Assembly (NCBI RefSeq): GCF_009900765.1 | Contig: NZ_JAAABL010000016.1 | Location: 1-64,000, forward strand | Length of the DNA stretch: 64,000 nucleotides | Origin: Rhodovarius lipocyclicus | GTDB lineage: Bacteria; Pseudomonadota; Alphaproteobacteria; Acetobacterales; Acetobacteraceae | Direction of reading: 5' to 3' | Position numbers and translations under genes: made by a program | Notes under the pieces: generated by a model | Database searches by the model: none | The model's input: only the letters and a program-made list of their open reading frames with translations | Told to the model about the DNA's origin: nothing | In this document: in pieces, positions 9,155 to 17,020 of the stretch | How positions within the stretch are numbered: position 1 is the stretch's first letter | Layout: each line of letters begins with the position of its first letter

Positions 9155-10155
9155 GCCGCCTGACGCTGGCGCGAGGCGTAGCCATCCGGATTGGCCAGGT
9201 GCCAGGCCCAGGCCGTCCGCACGATGTCGTCCAGCTTGTCCAGCCGCGGCGTCCAGCCCGTCTCGGCCCGCAGCCGCTCGGAGCCCGCCACCAGCGCCGG
9301 CGGGTCGCCCTCGCGCCGCTCGCCCAGGCTGTGCGGCACCTCGCGCCCGGACACGCGCTCCAGCGAGGCAATCACCTCCTTCACCGAATACCCCGTGCCA
9401 TTGCCGATGTTGTAGGCCACCGAGCCTTCCTCCAGCCGCGGCAGCACCGCCAGATGCGCCGCCGCCAAATCGGCCACGTGCACATAGTCGCGCACCGCCG
9501 TGCCGTCCGGCGTGTCGTAATCCGTGCCGAACACCGTCACCGGCGTCTCACGCCCCAGCGTCGCCAGGATCGCGCGCGGGATCAGATGCGTCTCGGGCGT
9601 GTGGTCCTCACCGGCACGGCCCTTCGGGTCGGCGCCGGCGGCGTTGAAATAGCGCAGGCACGCGCTGCGCAGCCCGTGCGCGCTCTCGGCCCAGGCCAGC
9701 GCCTGCTCCACCATCAGCTTGCTCTCGCCATACGGGTTCACCGGCTCGGCCGGCGCGTTCTCCGGGATCGGCGTGCTGCGCGGCACGCCGAAGATCGCGG
9801 CCGTGGAGCTGAACACGAAGCGCTTCACATCGGCCTTGATCGCGGCCTCGGCCAGGTTGATCGAATTGCCCACATTGGTGCGGATGTAGCGCAGCGGCTC
9901 GCGCATGCTTTCGCCCACCAGGGACAGCGCCGCCAGGTGGAACACCGCGTCGAACTTCCAGCCCGCCATCACCTCGTCCACCGCGGCCCGGTTGGCCAGG
10001 TCCACCTCGCACAGCTGCACCTGGGCGGGCACGGCCGCACGGTGTCCGGTGCTCAGATTATCCAGGACCACCACCTCGTCGCCGCGGTCGAGCAGCGCAA
10101 GCACCACATGGCTGCCGACATAACCGGCTCCACCACTCACCAGATACCGGGCCAT
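9151..10155 (-). CDS. galE: UDP-glucose 4-epimerase
   Basis: A 334-residue NAD-dependent epimerase interconverting UDP-glucose and UDP-galactose. It starts MARYLVSGGAGYVGSH and has the catalytic YGESK of NPYGESKLM preceded by FSSTAAIFG. The C-terminal substrate region has AYNIGNGTGYSVKEVI and RREGDPPALVAGS, both typical of GalE. It sits upstream of the phosphoribosyltransferase and near the rhamnose operon, so it probably feeds surface polysaccharide synthesis. Confidence 0.93.
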   Translation of the reverse strand: MARYLVSGGAGYVGSHVVLALLDRGDEVVVLDNLSTGHRAAVPAQVQLCEVDLANRAAVDEVMAGWKFDAVFHLAALSLVGESMREPLRYIRTNVGNSINLAEAAIKADVKRFVFSSTAAIFGVPRSTPIPENAPAEPVNPYGESKLMVEQALAWAESAHGLRSACLRYFNAAGADPKGRAGEDHTPETHLIPRAILATLGRETPVTVFGTDYDTPDGTAVRDYVHVADLAAAHLAVLPRLEEGSVAYNIGNGTGYSVKEVIASLERVSGREVPHSLGERREGDPPALVAGSERLRAETGWTPRLDKLDDIVRTAWAWHLANPDGYASRQRQAA

Positions 10156-10251
10156 GGGCCAGACTCCTCAGGGCGGCGCCACCATCATTGGGCGCCGGCA
10201 CAGCTTTAACCAACAGAATGTGGTGCAAGAATGACGCACCGCAGCGGAATG

Positions 10252-11055
10252 CTATGCCCTGGCCAGGACCCAGCCGAGCAGGATGGACAGCCTGTCGCCC
10301 GTGCCGCGCGCGGCGGGCCTGCCGGCGGCGATCCCCGCCAGATCCCGCCGGGCGGCAATCGCGGGCAGCGCCGCGGCCAACAGCGGGCGCGGCCAGCGGC
10401 GCGGCTTAGGCAGGCCCGCCAGCGCCTGGGCCGCGAGGCGCCGGGCCAGGGGCTGGGTCGCGGCGGGGTCGGCGATCGCTTCCTCCAGCGTCAGCCCGGC
10501 TTCGGCCAGCAGGTCCAGCGGCAGCAGGCAGCGCCCGCGTGAGGCCAGCAGCCCCGTATTGCGCAGCAGCGCGGCCAGCCCCTGCGCGGCACCGTGTTCC
10601 TGCAAGGCCAGCAGCTCCGGCCCCGTGGCGCCCAGCAGCCGGCCCATGGCGACCGCCAGCCCGCCATGCGCGCCGCGCAGATAGGCGGCGAAGGCGGCGG
10701 CGGTCGGGATGCCTTCCTCTTCCAGCTCCGCCTCCCGCGCATCGGCCAGCGCCAGCAGGCCGGGCGCGTCGAGCAGGCCGGCGGCGATGGCGGCGTGCAG
10801 GGGCTCCGCCACCTCATGCTTGCGGGGGGGCTTGCCGGCGGCCGCTTCCTCGATCGCGTCGCGCCACCATTGCAGGCGGATGGCCGCGATCAGCGGGTTC
10901 GACGCCACCTCCCGCGCGCGGCCCAGCTCATGGTGCAGGCCGGCCAGGGCGAAGGCGGCCTCCCGCCTGTCCGGCGGCGCGAACAGGGTGGTGAAGAAGC
11001 GGTCGGGCTCATGCTGGCGCACATAGGCGCCGAGGGGGGAAAGGCTCTCAGCCAT
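10252..11055 (-). CDS. Squalene/phytoene synthase-like protein (NDUFAF6 type)
   Basis: A 267-residue all-helical protein of the trans-isoprenyl synthase fold. DRFFTTLFAPPDRREAAFAL, HELGRAREV and RLQWWRDAI match the branch that includes mitochondrial complex I assembly factor NDUFAF6. The aspartate-rich motifs needed for catalysis are absent: the first is replaced by HHELGRARE and the second region reads RGRCLLPLDLL. A role in assembly or lipid binding is therefore more likely than squalene synthesis. It is divergent from sodB with 78 bases between them. Confidence 0.75.
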   Translation of the reverse strand: MAESLSPLGAYVRQHEPDRFFTTLFAPPDRREAAFALAGLHHELGRAREVASNPLIAAIRLQWWRDAIEEAAAGKPPRKHEVAEPLHAAIAAGLLDAPGLLALADAREAELEEEGIPTAAAFAAYLRGAHGGLAVAMGRLLGATGPELLALQEHGAAQGLAALLRNTGLLASRGRCLLPLDLLAEAGLTLEEAIADPAATQPLARRLAAQALAGLPKPRRWPRPLLAAALPAIAARRDLAGIAAGRPAARGTGDRLSILLGWVLARA

Positions 11056-11076
11056 GGGAAGGGCTTACAGGCTTGG

Positions 11077-11105
11077 TTGACGGCTTGCCACCCGGCCCTC
11101 ATCTT
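11077..11105 (+). promoter_or_regulatory. Candidate sodB promoter
   Basis: TTGACG at 11077-11082 is followed after 17 bases by CATCTT at 11100-11105, a good -35 and a weak -10. A strong ribosome site AAGGAG (11121-11126) precedes the sodB ATG by seven bases. Prediction by eye only. Confidence 0.35.
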
Positions 11106-11133
11106 CCGGGCAGCTTCCTCAAGGAGAGAACGC

Positions 11134-11772
11134 ATGGCTTTCACCCTCCCCTCCCTCGGCTACTCCACCAGCGCCCTTGCCGCCAACGGCATGTGCCAGG
11201 AGACGCTGGAGCTGCACCACGGCAAGCACCACAACGCCTATGTGACCGCGCTGAACGGCCTGATCGAATCCAAGGGCCTGGCCGGCAAGTCGCTGGAAAC
11301 CATCGTGGCCGAGGCCGGTAAGGCCGGCGCCGACGGCCTGCCCGTGCTGAACCAGGCCGGCCAGCACTTCAACCATGTGCTGTTCTGGCAGGTGATGAGC
11401 CCCACGGGCGGTGGCGACAAGCTGCCGGCCAAGCTCGCCGCCAAGATCGACAGCGACCTGGGCGGCCTCGCGGCCTTCAAGGAAGCCTTCAAGCAGGCCG
11501 GCGTGACGCAGTTCGGCTCGGGCTGGGCGTGGCTGATCCTGAAGGCCGACGGCAAGCTGGCCGTGACCAAGACGGCGAACGGCGCCAACCCGCTCTCCAC
11601 CGGCGAAGGCACGCCCATCCTGGGCGCCGACGTGTGGGAGCACGCCTACTACCTCGACTTCCGCAACGTGCGCCCGAACTACCTGGACAACTTCCTGAAC
11701 AAGCTGGTGGCGTGGGATGTGGTCGAGGAACTGCTCGAGAAGGGCGGCCTGAGCACCGGCCAGGTGGCCTGA
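11134..11772 (+). CDS. sodB: Superoxide dismutase, Fe type
   Basis: A 212-residue Fe/Mn-family superoxide dismutase. Metal ligands are H28 (LELHHGKHH), H81 (FNHVLFW), D166 and H170 (DVWEHAYYLDF). The outer-sphere glutamine is Q77, in the N-terminal position typical of Fe enzymes, while the later position reads GSGWAWL, so iron or cambialistic use is expected. No signal peptide, so it is cytoplasmic. The start is fixed by AAGGAG seven bases upstream; the longer frame to 10594 overlaps the opposite gene and is rejected. A terminator follows at 11877-11910. Confidence 0.96.
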   Translation: MAFTLPSLGYSTSALAANGMCQETLELHHGKHHNAYVTALNGLIESKGLAGKSLETIVAEAGKAGADGLPVLNQAGQHFNHVLFWQVMSPTGGGDKLPAKLAAKIDSDLGGLAAFKEAFKQAGVTQFGSGWAWLILKADGKLAVTKTANGANPLSTGEGTPILGADVWEHAYYLDFRNVRPNYLDNFLNKLVAWDVVEELLEKGGLSTGQVA

Positions 11773-11789
11773 GGTCAGGGCCGAGGGGC

Positions 11790-12001
11790 TCCGCCCCCCC
11801 AAAGGGCGTAAAGACCGAGGGGCTCTGCCCCTCGGACACCCCGCCAAAGGCCGAAAGGCCCTTGGAACCCATGAATTGGCGCTTCACCTTCCCGGGTGAG
11901 GCGCCATTTTCATTTTGAATTCATTGGGAAACACCTGCCCAAGGCCGGTGCCAAACTCCTGGGGTGCAGGGGCCGGGAAGGGCGGCGCCCCTCCCGGGGC
12001 G
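11790..12001. repeat. Intergenic hairpin element, type B copy 1
   Basis: The gap between the convergent ends of sodB and the lipoprotein gene is filled by GGGGCTCCGCCCC- and GGGGCTCTGCCCC-type palindromes, then AAAGGCCGAAAGGCC, the sodB terminator hairpin, and a tail with ATTTTCATTTTGAATTCATTGGGAAACACC. The reverse complement of this tail is clearly related to 53931-54060. No ORF. Confidence 0.65.
11877..11910 (+). terminator. Rho-independent terminator of sodB
   Basis: Arms 11877-11888 (TGGCGCTTCACC) and 11895-11906 (GGTGAGGCGCCA) form a 12-bp stem with one G-U pair and a 5-nt loop. It is followed by TTTT and a T-rich stretch. It lies about 105 bases after the sodB stop. Confidence 0.75.
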
Positions 12002-12634
12002 CTACCTGTCCGTATTCCCGCCCAGCCCCGGCGTCGTGATCGCCAGCGCCGCGTTCTCCGACCCGCGCACCCCGCGCCAGGCGTTTTCCGCGTCCAGCCG
12101 GGTCACTTCCTCACGCAGCAGGGTGGTGGCGATCGCCGATTGCGGCAGCCCGCCCATCCGCGCCAGGCGTTCCAGCGGCGGCAGGCCCTCGGGGTTGGTG
12201 ATGGCGCCCAGGGCCGCGCGCGCGGCCGCGTCGTCGCCCGCCAGAAGGGCCCGCCGCGTGGCGAGCAGCCCCGCGATGGCCTGGGCGCGCGGCACGGATT
12301 CGGCCATGCCCAGCGCGCCCCGCTGCTCGCGGCTGGCGCCTTCCAGCTGCTGGCGCACCGCCTCGGAGAAGGAATTGAAGCGCGGGTCCTGGTCCAGCCA
12401 GACCAGCACCTGCTCGTTCCGCGCCACGGCCTGGGCCATGGCGGCGGGGTGGCCGTTCAGGGCCTGCCCGCCATCGCCGAAGGCATCGGCCAGCGCCGAG
12501 ACCTGGCCGCGCACCGGGTCACCCGGCACCGTCAGCGCGGCGGGCGGGATCACGGGGCGCCGCTGCAACTCGGCGCAGCCCATGGTGCCGAGGACCAGCA
12601 CCAGGGGAAGGAAGCGGGAGCCCATCAGGATCAC
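12002..12634 (-). CDS. Putative lipoprotein, paralogue of the next gene
   Basis: A 210-residue secreted protein of unknown function. It has a short hydrophobic leader ending in the lipobox LGTMGC, so it is probably an outer- or inner-membrane lipoprotein facing the periplasm. The rest is helical and alanine-rich. The segments QDPRFNSFSEAV, RGALGMAES and ATRRALLAGDDAAA resemble the neighbour at 12631-13200, pointing to an old tandem duplication. I use the GTG at 12634 because it overlaps the upstream stop as GTGA; an ATG at 12625 is the alternative. Hypothetical. Confidence 0.7.
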   Translation of the reverse strand: MILMGSRFLPLVLVLGTMGCAELQRRPVIPPAALTVPGDPVRGQVSALADAFGDGGQALNGHPAAMAQAVARNEQVLVWLDQDPRFNSFSEAVRQQLEGASREQRGALGMAESVPRAQAIAGLLATRRALLAGDDAAARAALGAITNPEGLPPLERLARMGGLPQSAIATTLLREEVTRLDAENAWRGVRGSENAALAITTPGLGGNTDR

Positions 12635-13200
12635 AACGGCGCCGACTGGCGGCTCTGCTGGCGGTCGATCTGCACGCGCTGCAGGGCCCGCTCGGCGGCG
12701 GATGCCGCATTGGCGGTGACCGGCAGGGGCGGCAGGGCCTGCAGCCGGGCGATGGTGGCCGCAGGCTGCGGGAAGACCGCGGGCGACAGCGCCTGGGTGG
12801 CCCCGGCCGTGTCACGCGCACGCAGCGCGCGGGAGGCCGCGTAGAACCCATCCACCACCGCCTGCGGGCTGGCGTCGGAGGCGACGCCCATCGCGCCGCG
12901 CAACTCGGTGCGGGCGGCGGCCAGCTGCAGGGTCTCCTGGCCCAGGAAGCTGTAGCGCGGGTCCTGCGGCAGGCTGGCTGCCAGGTATTCCATGTTGCCC
13001 AGGGCCCGGGCGGCCGCCGCAGGGTCCCGCAGGGCGTTGCGGTCGTTGAAGGCATAGGCGGTGCTGTAGATGGCCGCCTGGGTGGGGTCGCCGGCGCCCG
13101 CGACGGCATCGGCCGGCAGGGTCGCGCTGGGCGGAAGCGGGGGAAGCGGGCCGCAGGCCACGACGGGCAGCAGCGCGAGAGCGGCAATCACGAAACGCAT
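12631..13200 (-). CDS. Putative lipoprotein, paralogue of the downstream gene
   Basis: A 189-residue protein with a signal sequence ending LLPVVACGPLPP, a lipobox with Cys16. The mature part contains QDPRYSFLGQETL, LRGAMGVASDAS and ASRALRARDTAGATQAL, aligning with the downstream paralogue. The ATG is supported by AGGAGG nine bases upstream. It is the first gene of a two-gene operon that ends against sodB. Function unknown; the regular helices could form a small repeat or helical bundle in the periplasm. Confidence 0.7.
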   Translation of the reverse strand: MRFVIAALALLPVVACGPLPPLPPSATLPADAVAGAGDPTQAAIYSTAYAFNDRNALRDPAAAARALGNMEYLAASLPQDPRYSFLGQETLQLAAARTELRGAMGVASDASPQAVVDGFYAASRALRARDTAGATQALSPAVFPQPAATIARLQALPPLPVTANAASAAERALQRVQIDRQQSRQSAPL

Positions 13201-13276
13201 GGGTAGGATCCTCCTGCGCGCCGGAATCTGGGCGCTTCAACCGCTTCGCGCAACATACGGAGCGGCCATGATCGGG

Positions 13277-13798
13277 TTACAGGCTGTAACGATGCCTCTG
13301 GGCCAGCTCCACGTAATGCGGCGCGGTGCGGTCGAAACCCGCCCGGCGTTCCTCCGTCAGCACCTGTACCAGCTTGGCGGGGTTTCCCATCCACAATTCC
13401 ATCCGCCCCACCCGCTTGCCGGGCGGCAGGACAGAGCCCGCGGCGAGCACCCCGCCCTCCTCCACCACCGCGCCGTCCAGCACCGTGGCGCCCATGCCGA
13501 TGAAGGCGCGGTCATGCAGGGTGCAGGCATGGATAATGGCGGCGTGGCCCACCGTCACATCCTCTCCGATCAGCGTCGGCAGCCGGCCGGCGGTGACATG
13601 CACGATGGTGCCGTCCTGGATGTTGCTGCGGGCGCCGACCACGATGCGGTCGGTGTCGCCGCGCAGCACGCAATGGTACCAGACATTGGCCCCGGCCCCG
13701 ATCGTGACATCCCCGATCACGGCCGCCGTGGGCGCGACCCAGGCGGTGGCATCCACCACCGGGGTCTTGCCCTCGAAGGGATAGAGCGGGCCGCTCAT
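13277..13798 (-). CDS. Gamma-carbonic-anhydrase family protein
   Basis: A 173-residue left-handed beta-helix protein of the YrdA/PaaY/CaiE type. Hexapeptide repeats run through [18 protein letters not shown] to [13 protein letters not shown]. The three zinc-ligand histidines are H67, H85 and H90 ([12 protein letters not shown]). The C-terminal WMGNPAKLV motif is typical. True carbonic anhydrase activity is uncertain in this subgroup. The start overlaps the argC stop as ATGA, so it is translated directly after argC. Confidence 0.88.
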   Translation of the reverse strand: MSGPLYPFEGKTPVVDATAWVAPTAAVIGDVTIGAGANVWYHCVLRGDTDRIVVGARSNIQDGTIVHVTAGRLPTLIGEDVTVGHAAIIHACTLHDRAFIGMGATVLDGAVVEEGGVLAAGSVLPPGKRVGRMELWMGNPAKLVQVLTEERRAGFDRTAPHYVELAQRHRYSL

Positions 13799-14733
13799 GC
13801 CGCCAGGCGGGTTTCGACCGGCACGCCCAGCATCACGCCCAGGTTCTGCACCGCGGCGCCCGAGGCGCCCTTGCCCAGATTGTCGTAGCGCGAGACCAGC
13901 AGCGCTTGGCGGTGGGCATCGCTGAAATACACCCGCAGCTCGATGGCGTTGGTGTTGTTCAGCGCCTGCGGCTCCAGCCTATCCTTCGGGTCGCCGGCCA
14001 GCACGGTCACGTACTCGCTGCCGGCGTGGTGGGCGCGGATGCACTCCAGCAAATCCGCGCCGCTGGGGCTGCCGGGCAGCGTGTCCAGATGCAGCGGGAT
14101 GCTGTCGATCATGCCCTGGGCGTAGTCGGCCACGGAGGGGATGAAGATCGGCCGCCGGGTCAGGCCCGAATAGTGCTGCAGCTCCGGCACATGCTTGTGC
14201 TGGAAGCCGAGGCCGTACAGCTCGAAATCATTGCCCTTGCGGGATTCGTACAGCTCCACCATCGCCTTGCCGCCGCCCGTGTAGCCGGAGACGGCGTTGA
14301 CCGAGATGGGATAATCGGCGGGCAGGATGCCGGCATCGACCAGCGGGCGCAGCATCAGGATCGGGCCGGTCGGGTAGCAGCCGGGGTTGGAGACGCGTGG
14401 GGCCGCCGCGATCGCGCGGGCCTGGGCCGGCGAAAGCTCCGGCATGCCATAGGTCCAGTCGGGGTTCACCCGGTGGGCGGAGGAGGCATCGAGCAGCCGG
14501 GGGGCGCGGGCGCCGAGCGAGGCGGCCATGGCGGCCGATTCCTTGGCCGCGTCATCGGGCAGGCACAGGATGACGACATCCACCTCGGCCATCAGGGCGC
14601 GCTTGGCCTCCGCGTCCTTGCGCAGCTCCGGGGCGATGGAACGCACGCTGATGTGCGGCAGCCGGGCCAGACGCTCACGGATCTGCAGCCCCGTCGTGCC
14701 GGATTCGCCGTCGATGAACACGCTATGGGCCAT
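13795..14733 (-). CDS. argC: N-acetyl-gamma-glutamyl-phosphate reductase
   Basis: A 312-residue enzyme reducing N-acetyl-glutamyl phosphate to the semialdehyde in arginine synthesis. The length and sequence fit the short, type 2 ArgC form. The NADP site is [11 protein letters not shown], and the active cysteine is in SNPGCYPTG (C119). The start at 14733 (MAHSVFIDG) is the homologous one; the frame continues upstream to 14838 without support. It follows rplM-rpsI but is separated by a terminator, so it has its own promoter within 14734-14795. Confidence 0.94.
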   Translation of the reverse strand: MAHSVFIDGESGTTGLQIRERLARLPHISVRSIAPELRKDAEAKRALMAEVDVVILCLPDDAAKESAAMAASLGARAPRLLDASSAHRVNPDWTYGMPELSPAQARAIAAAPRVSNPGCYPTGPILMLRPLVDAGILPADYPISVNAVSGYTGGGKAMVELYESRKGNDFELYGLGFQHKHVPELQHYSGLTRRPIFIPSVADYAQGMIDSIPLHLDTLPGSPSGADLLECIRAHHAGSEYVTVLAGDPKDRLEPQALNNTNAIELRVYFSDAHRQALLVSRYDNLGKGASGAAVQNLGVMLGVPVETRLAA

Positions 14734-14795
14734 GGATCTCTCCTTCGCTGGGCAGTTGGCCGGTGAGGATGCGGGTTTGCAAGGGGTGGAAATGC

Positions 14796-14827
14796 GAAAA
14801 GGGCGGGTCCTCGCGGACCCGCCCCTT
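14796..14827 (-). terminator. Rho-independent terminator of rplM-rpsI
   Basis: On the minus strand a stem GGGGCGGGTCC / GGACCCGCCC with a 4-nt loop is followed by TTTTC. In plus coordinates the arms are 14801-14810 and 14815-14825. It sits 55 bases after the rpsI stop and before argC. Confidence 0.85.
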
Positions 14828-14879
14828 CCTGATGACACTCGGTCGACGTGAACCGGCGGCTGACGCCGGTCCGCGGGCG

Positions 14880-15377
14880 TCAGCGCTTGCTGAACTGGAA
14901 GCTACGTCGGGCCTTGGCCTTACCGTACTTCTTGCGCTCGACGGAACGGCTGTCGCGGGTCAGGAACCCGGCCTTCTTCAGGATGCCGCGCAGTTCGGGC
15001 TCGTAGTTGCACAGGGCGCGGCTGATGCCGTGGCGCACGGCGCCGGCCTGGCCGGAAAGCCCGCCGCCCTTGACCGTGCAGATCACGTCGAAAGCCTGGT
15101 AGCGGTCGGCCACCAGGAAGGGCTGGGTGATGATCATCCGCAGCACCGGGCGCGCGAAATACTTGCTCTGCGGGTCGCCGTTGATGACGATCTCGCCCTT
15201 GCCGGGCTTGATCCACACGCGGGCGACCGCGTTCTTGCGGCTGCCGGTGGCATAGGCACGCCCCTGGGCATCGCGCTTGGGCTCACGCTTCACCGCATCG
15301 GACACGGCGGCGGCCGGGGAGGCGGCCACCAGGGTCTTCAGATCGGCCAGGGAGGAGGCAGAAGTCTGTTCGCTCAT
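14880..15377 (-). CDS. rpsI: Ribosomal protein S9
   Basis: A 165-residue S9. The N-terminal 35 residues are a variable alanine-rich extension common in alphaproteobacteria. The core starts [21 protein letters not shown] and ends in the conserved tail [11 protein letters not shown], whose terminal arginine reaches the P-site t[22 protein letters not shown] is the central signature. It follows rplM by 15 bases, the usual L13-S9 operon. Confidence 0.98.
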   Translation of the reverse strand: MSEQTSASSLADLKTLVAASPAAAVSDAVKREPKRDAQGRAYATGSRKNAVARVWIKPGKGEIVINGDPQSKYFARPVLRMIITQPFLVADRYQAFDVICTVKGGGLSGQAGAVRHGISRALCNYEPELRGILKKAGFLTRDSRSVERKKYGKAKARRSFQFSKR

Positions 15378-15392
15378 GATCTCAGCCGATCC

Positions 15393-15869
15393 TTACTTAG
15401 CCGAAGCCACGTTCTTGCGGTTCATCGAAGCCACGTCCAGCACGACGGGCTGCGTGCCCGCATGCGGATGCTCCGGACCGGCATAGACGTGCAGGTTCTT
15501 CATCTGCTGGCGGCCCAGCGGGCCACGGGTGATCATGCGCTCCACGGCCTTCACCACCACGCTCTCGGGGTGCTTGCCGGTCAGGCGCTCGGTCACCGTG
15601 CGCTCCTTGATGCCGCCGGCGTAGCCGGTGTGCCAGTAGAAGACGCTCTGCTCGGCCTTGTTGCCGGTCACGCGCACCTTGTCGGCGTTCACGATGATCA
15701 CGTGATCACCGCAATCGACGTGCGGGGTGAAGGTGGCCTTGTGCTTGCCGCGCAGGCGGTTCGCCACGATGGTCGCGAGGCGGCCGAGGATCAGCCCCTC
15801 GGCATTCACGACCACCCAGCCCTTCTGCACTTCGGCGGGCTTGATGGATTTGGTCTGAGTCTGAAGCAT
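15393..15869 (-). CDS. rplM: Ribosomal protein L13
   Basis: A 158-residue L13 with [32 protein letters not shown] and [14 protein letters not shown]. It ends with the common [12 protein letters not shown] segment. It is the first gene of rplM-rpsI. The ATG at 15869 gives the family N-terminus; a longer upstream frame is an artefact of GC-rich sequence. Confidence 0.98.
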   Translation of the reverse strand: MLQTQTKSIKPAEVQKGWVVVNAEGLILGRLATIVANRLRGKHKATFTPHVDCGDHVIIVNADKVRVTGNKAEQSVFYWHTGYAGGIKERTVTERLTGKHPESVVVKAVERMITRGPLGRQQMKNLHVYAGPEHPHAGTQPVVLDVASMNRKNVASAK

Positions 15870-15895
15870 GGTCTTTCGCCAAGAACTGTGGCGGC

Positions 15896-15924
15896 GATAT
15901 GCCCGCTGACCACGCGCGGGTCAA
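15896..15924 (-). promoter_or_regulatory. Candidate rplM promoter
   Basis: On the minus strand TTGACC (15919-15924) and CATATC (15896-15901) are 17 bases apart, with an AT-rich stretch just upstream at 15937-15962 that could act as an UP element. This places the transcript start about 20 bases before the rplM ATG. Confidence 0.4.
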
Positions 15925-15946
15925 GCGAAACCCCGGTTTTTTTTGT

Positions 15947-15966
15947 TGCGGTAATATAATACCGCA
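15947..15966. promoter_or_regulatory. 20-bp palindrome in the rplM/Bug divergent region
   Basis: The arms TGCGGTA and TACCGCA match perfectly around a central ATATAA; 18 of 20 bases are symmetric. It contains TATAAT (15955-15960) on the plus strand but no matching -35. It could be an operator for the Bug receptor gene or part of the rplM upstream element. Confidence 0.4.
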
Positions 15967-16026
15967 TCCCCGCTTGCGCTGTTCCGGCGGCCCGGGCAGG
16001 CTCCCCCTACCCTGCCGGAGACGCCC

Positions 16027-17001
16027 ATGACCAGCCGCCGCTCGCTGCTCGCCGCCCCTGCCCTGCTGGCTACCCCGGCCCGGGCGCAAACCCCCGCCTG
16101 GCCCGGCAGCCAGCCCGTCACGGTGGTGGTGCCCTATGCCGCCGGCAGCGCGTCGGACCTGCTGGGGCGCATCATCCAGCAGGGGCTGCAGACGCGGCTG
16201 GGCGGCAGCTTCGTGATGGACAACCGGCCGGGCGGCTCCTCGACGCTCGCCAGCCGCTATGTGAAGGCGGCGCGCCCCGACGGCCACACCCTGCTGCTGG
16301 GCACGGTGGCGGGCATGACCATCGCGCCCCAGGTGGTGCGCAACCCGGGCTTCGACCCGGTCGAGGATTTCTCCCATGTCTCCGTGCTGGTCGATACGGT
16401 GGCGCTGCTGGTGGCCAACCCGCGCTGGCGCTCGCTGGAGGAACTGCTCGCGGCCGCGAAGCGGCGCCCGGGTGAGCTGACCTATGCCAGCTGGGGCGTG
16501 GGCGGCACCGGCCACCTGCCGATGGTGGAGCTGCTGCGCCTGGCCGGAGCGGACATGCTGCATGTGCCCTATACCAGCAGCCCGCCCGCGCTGACGGATG
16601 TGATCGCGGGGCGCATCGACTGCATGCTGATGCTGCTGGGCGCGGGCAAGTCGCATCTGGCCGAGGGCCGGCTGCGAGCGCTGGGTGTGGCGAATCCGGT
16701 CCGAACCGACCAGTTGCCGGACCTGCCGACCATCGCCGAGCAGGGCTTCCCGGGCTTCGGCATCGCGGGCTGGTACGCCATGCTGGGCCCGAAGGGCGTG
16801 CCGGAACCCATCCTGGAGCGGCTGCGCGCGGCACTGGCCGAGACCCTGGCCGAACCCGCCGCGCGGGAGACGCTGGGCCAGAACGGCTTCGCCCCCGTGG
16901 CCGCGGCCGAGCTGGGCGGTCCCCCCTTGCGCGCGCGCATCCAGCGTGACTTGGTGCATTTCCGGGAGCTGCTGGCCCGTGCCGGGGTGCAGCCAGAATA
17001 A
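16027..17001 (+). CDS. Tripartite tricarboxylate receptor (Bug family)
   Basis: A 324-residue periplasmic solute-binding protein. The signal peptide MTSRRSLLAAPALLATPARA has a twin-arginine-like SRRSLL. The mature domain shows VTVVVPYAAGSASDLLGRI, NRPGGSS, GELTYASWGVGGTGHL and LHVPYTSS, standard Bug motifs. GGAG precedes the ATG by six bases. No TctA or TctB membrane genes are nearby, so it is an orphan receptor. The dehydratase gene 19 bases downstream suggests an aldonic or sugar-acid-like ligand, by inference. Confidence 0.9.
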   Translation: MTSRRSLLAAPALLATPARAQTPAWPGSQPVTVVVPYAAGSASDLLGRIIQQGLQTRLGGSFVMDNRPGGSSTLASRYVKAARPDGHTLLLGTVAGMTIAPQVVRNPGFDPVEDFSHVSVLVDTVALLVANPRWRSLEELLAAAKRRPGELTYASWGVGGTGHLPMVELLRLAGADMLHVPYTSSPPALTDVIAGRIDCMLMLLGAGKSHLAEGRLRALGVANPVRTDQLPDLPTIAEQGFPGFGIAGWYAMLGPKGVPEPILERLRAALAETLAEPAARETLGQNGFAPVAAAELGGPPLRARIQRDLVHFRELLARAGVQPE

Positions 17002-17020
17002 CAAGGCAGGAGACGCAGCC

